Below are positions 50,521-51,837 of a stretch of DNA of 51,837 nt, in pieces. Both the position numbers and the translations under genes were made by a program. This stretch comes from Cnuella takakiae (lineage in GTDB: Bacteria > Bacteroidota > Bacteroidia > Chitinophagales > Chitinophagaceae): positions 4,069,631-4,121,467 of the forward strand of contig NZ_MTFE01000010.1 of NCBI RefSeq assembly GCF_001953305.1. Direction: 5' to 3'. Positions within the stretch are counted from its first letter, which is position 1; each line of letters begins with the position of its first letter. Below the pieces are notes generated by a model that saw nothing but the letters and a program-made list of their open reading frames with translations, was not told where the DNA came from and did not search any database.

Positions 50521-51390
50521 TTAAAGCTTCCTAGCCAAACACATCAGGGTCAGCGCACTGCCATCATGCGCAGGATTTCGCCCAGACAGCAGATTGCCGA
50601 TAAGATATTTTAACTCCGGCTTACCCTTAACACCGTTGAATACCGCTGCCCCTGAAGTATGGTTATGCGGGAAGACATTTACCCGGAAACCCAGTGGCTC
50701 TAGTGTATTATGGAAAAAAGCCTTGGTAACACCATGCCCGGGCTTGTGGTGAATTTCGGATGCCAACGCCCATCTCTGCTGGTTATCGGCCTTATGAAAA
50801 CCCCTTTTGGCAATCTTGTACAAAAACAAACGAGCATCCCACAATAAACGCGCAGGGCCTCTGTAATTCCAGGCACTCAGTTGGGGGTCGTGATCCGTTA
50901 CCAGTAACCCACCGGGTTTTACCAGACGTGCTGCTTCTTTGAGCACTGCTTCCATATCCTCGCAGTGGTGAATGGCAGCGTTCAGTACTGCCACATCGGC
51001 AAACGCCGATTCAAAAGGGAGGTTGGTAGCATCTGCAAGAACAGGAACATAACCATACTTCTGGGCAATCTGGAGCGAGGTGGCTGCAACATCCACGCCT
51101 ATCAGTAGTTTAGGTGCTCCGCCAAGCGATGCTGCAATATTACCCGGTCCGCAGCCAATGTCAACCACAATCTTGCCATCCCAATTACCCACAGCAGCCT
51201 TCCACCTGCTAATGAATTCATCGCTCCGGTGGCAATACTTGAGGTACTCGTCGGCCCACGCATAATTACCAAAGTAGTAGGCGTTAGCCTTCAATCCTTC
51301 GGTCCAGTTTACAACGGGGAATTCGAGGCAGGATGCCGTTTCGTTTAGATTGATACCGGTTTTGAGAAAAGGCTTGACATTGTTGTACAT
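50521..51390 (-). CDS. Class I SAM-dependent methyltransferase
   Basis: A 289-residue methyltransferase of the Methyltransf_11 type. The SAM site is IVVDIGCGPGNIAASLGG, followed by IGVDVAATSLQIAQ (acidic end of beta2), the LADATNLPFESAFADVAVLNAAIHHCED block and ARLVKPGGLLVTDHDPQ. The C-terminal half (LFHNTLEPLGFRVNVFPHNH-like region) could bind the substrate, which is not known. It is not in an obvious operon. Confidence 0.9.
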   Translation of the reverse strand: MYNNVKPFLKTGINLNETASCLEFPVVNWTEGLKANAYYFGNYAWADEYLKYCHRSDEFISRWKAAVGNWDGKIVVDIGCGPGNIAASLGGAPKLLIGVDVAATSLQIAQKYGYVPVLADATNLPFESAFADVAVLNAAIHHCEDMEAVLKEAARLVKPGGLLVTDHDPQLSAWNYRGPARLLWDARLFLYKIAKRGFHKADNQQRWALASEIHHKPGHGVTKAFFHNTLEPLGFRVNVFPHNHTSGAAVFNGVKGKPELKYLIGNLLSGRNPAHDGSALTLMCLARKL

Positions 51391-51744
51391 GATTGAATGG
51401 CTTTATAGAAATATAAAACCTATCGCCAACAATTCATTACTATCAAAATCAATATTCATTTTACGGTTACCCGCCACAATTAGTAGCTATACTTGCCTGT
51501 ACCCTGGCAGGATGTGCAGGAGTATAAAGCAATACAAATGCTGCAGTTCTGGAAATAGAGCAAAGAAACTGCAGGCAGTCCTGCTGGTTGGGCTGCGGGT
51601 GGTGCAACCAGCGGAGAATACATGCAATACAAGTATACAAGGCGCATACGAAGCGTATACATAACTATTAACAAAACAACCAGGTGCAGAGAACAACCCA
51701 TCACAAAAAATGGTATGCAGCGTGAAGCGAATACCCTTAAAACG
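51391..51744. other. Intergenic region, nothing recognised
   Basis: About 350 bases between the methyltransferase gene and the terminator of the tRNA. Open frames here have gene-unlike translations. The methyltransferase promoter lies in its left part. Confidence 0.4.
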
Positions 51745-51775
51745 AAAAAGACCCGCATTGCTGCAGGTCTTTTTT
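51745..51775 (-). terminator. Terminator downstream of tRNA-Glu
   Basis: On the minus strand GACCTGCA and TGCGGGTC pair (one G-U) with a 4-base loop and a T5 tail, beginning right after the tRNA 3' end. Confidence 0.85.
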
Positions 51776-51837
51776 GGTACCGCGTACGGGATTCGAACCC
51801 GTATCGCCTCCGTGAAAGGGAGGTGTCCTAGCCCTTA
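51775..51837 (-). tRNA. tRNA-Glu (anticodon TTC), 5' end cut by the window
   Basis: The minus strand ends with a tRNA body: D-arm remnant (AGGGCTAGGACACC), anticodon stem CCTCC/GGAGG around the loop CTTTCAC (anticodon TTC, Glu), T-arm ACGGGTTCGAATCCCGT and the acceptor 3' strand CGGTACC. About a dozen bases of the 5' side lie beyond the right edge. CCA does not appear to be encoded. Confidence 0.93.

Noticed and set aside
51622-51831. Plus-strand frame ending in a peptide with RDSNPYRLRE
   Set aside because: This peptide is the well-known false translation of the antisense strand of a tRNA; the DNA is the tRNA-Glu and its terminator.

Overview
The window looks like a chromosomal piece of a Bacteroidota bacterium, most likely family Chitinophagaceae. 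The evidence is C-terminal type IX secretion sorting domains (extracellular nuclease, giant subtilisin), Bacteroidota-type promoters (TTG / TAnnTTTG), weak or absent Shine-Dalgarno sequences, many CAZymes with two-component-propeller, Gfo/Idh/MocA and DUF1080 proteins, and abundant palindromic intergenic repeats. Base composition is near 50% GC except in a visibly AT-richer stretch at about 8.6-13.3 kb. No rRNA, CRISPR array or prophage was seen; a tRNA-Glu is cut by the right edge.

Layout. 0.2-5.2 kb: a GlcG/HbpS-like protein and a 1284-residue secreted nuclease. 5.3-8.6 kb (minus strand): an arsenic operon arsR-arsM-acr3-metallophosphoesterase with two matching ArsR-type palindromes. 8.6-13.3 kb: an accessory island with a HigB/HigA-type toxin-antitoxin pair, an IS110-family element and a lone secreted beta-propeller. 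The IS sits in a site that, when rejoined in silico, looks like an integron attC recombination site. 13.4-15.0 kb: a secreted carboxylesterase.

15.4-30.4 kb: a glucuronoxylan utilisation locus. It has uxuA (minus), then, on the plus strand, a LacI-type regulator, GH67 alpha-glucuronidase, an SDR dehydrogenase, GH115 alpha-glucuronidase, GH43, a CE20-like acetylesterase, a CE4-CE15 fusion (deacetylase plus glucuronoyl esterase) and a GH10 xylanase. Together these could cut xylan, remove acetyl groups, break lignin-glucuronate esters, release methyl-glucuronate from internal and terminal positions, and feed glucuronate through fructuronate and mannonate to KDG. No SusC/SusD pair is in the window.

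30.5-39.6 kb: an HD-phosphohydrolase/YitT fusion converging on a TPR adenylate cyclase, which follows a 1806-residue secreted subtilase with nine copies of the peptide RALVN. 40.0-50.2 kb: an aldo/keto reductase, then a cluster of three Tat-exported Gfo/Idh/MocA oxidoreductases with a double DUF1080 protein and a DUF6807 protein, which resembles a periplasmic 3-keto-sugar pathway. Inside this region lies an ECF sigma factor unit with mirror-image divergent promoters. 50.5-51.4 kb: a methyltransferase, then the partial tRNA-Glu.

The most unusual things are the RALVN repeat (constant peptide, variable codons), the IS110 insertion in an attC-like site next to a toxin-antitoxin pair, the symmetric ECF promoters, the CE4-CE15 fusion, the HD-YitT/cyclase neighbourhood, and several families of intergenic hairpins and short-word repeats. 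All assignments are by reading only; no database search was run.
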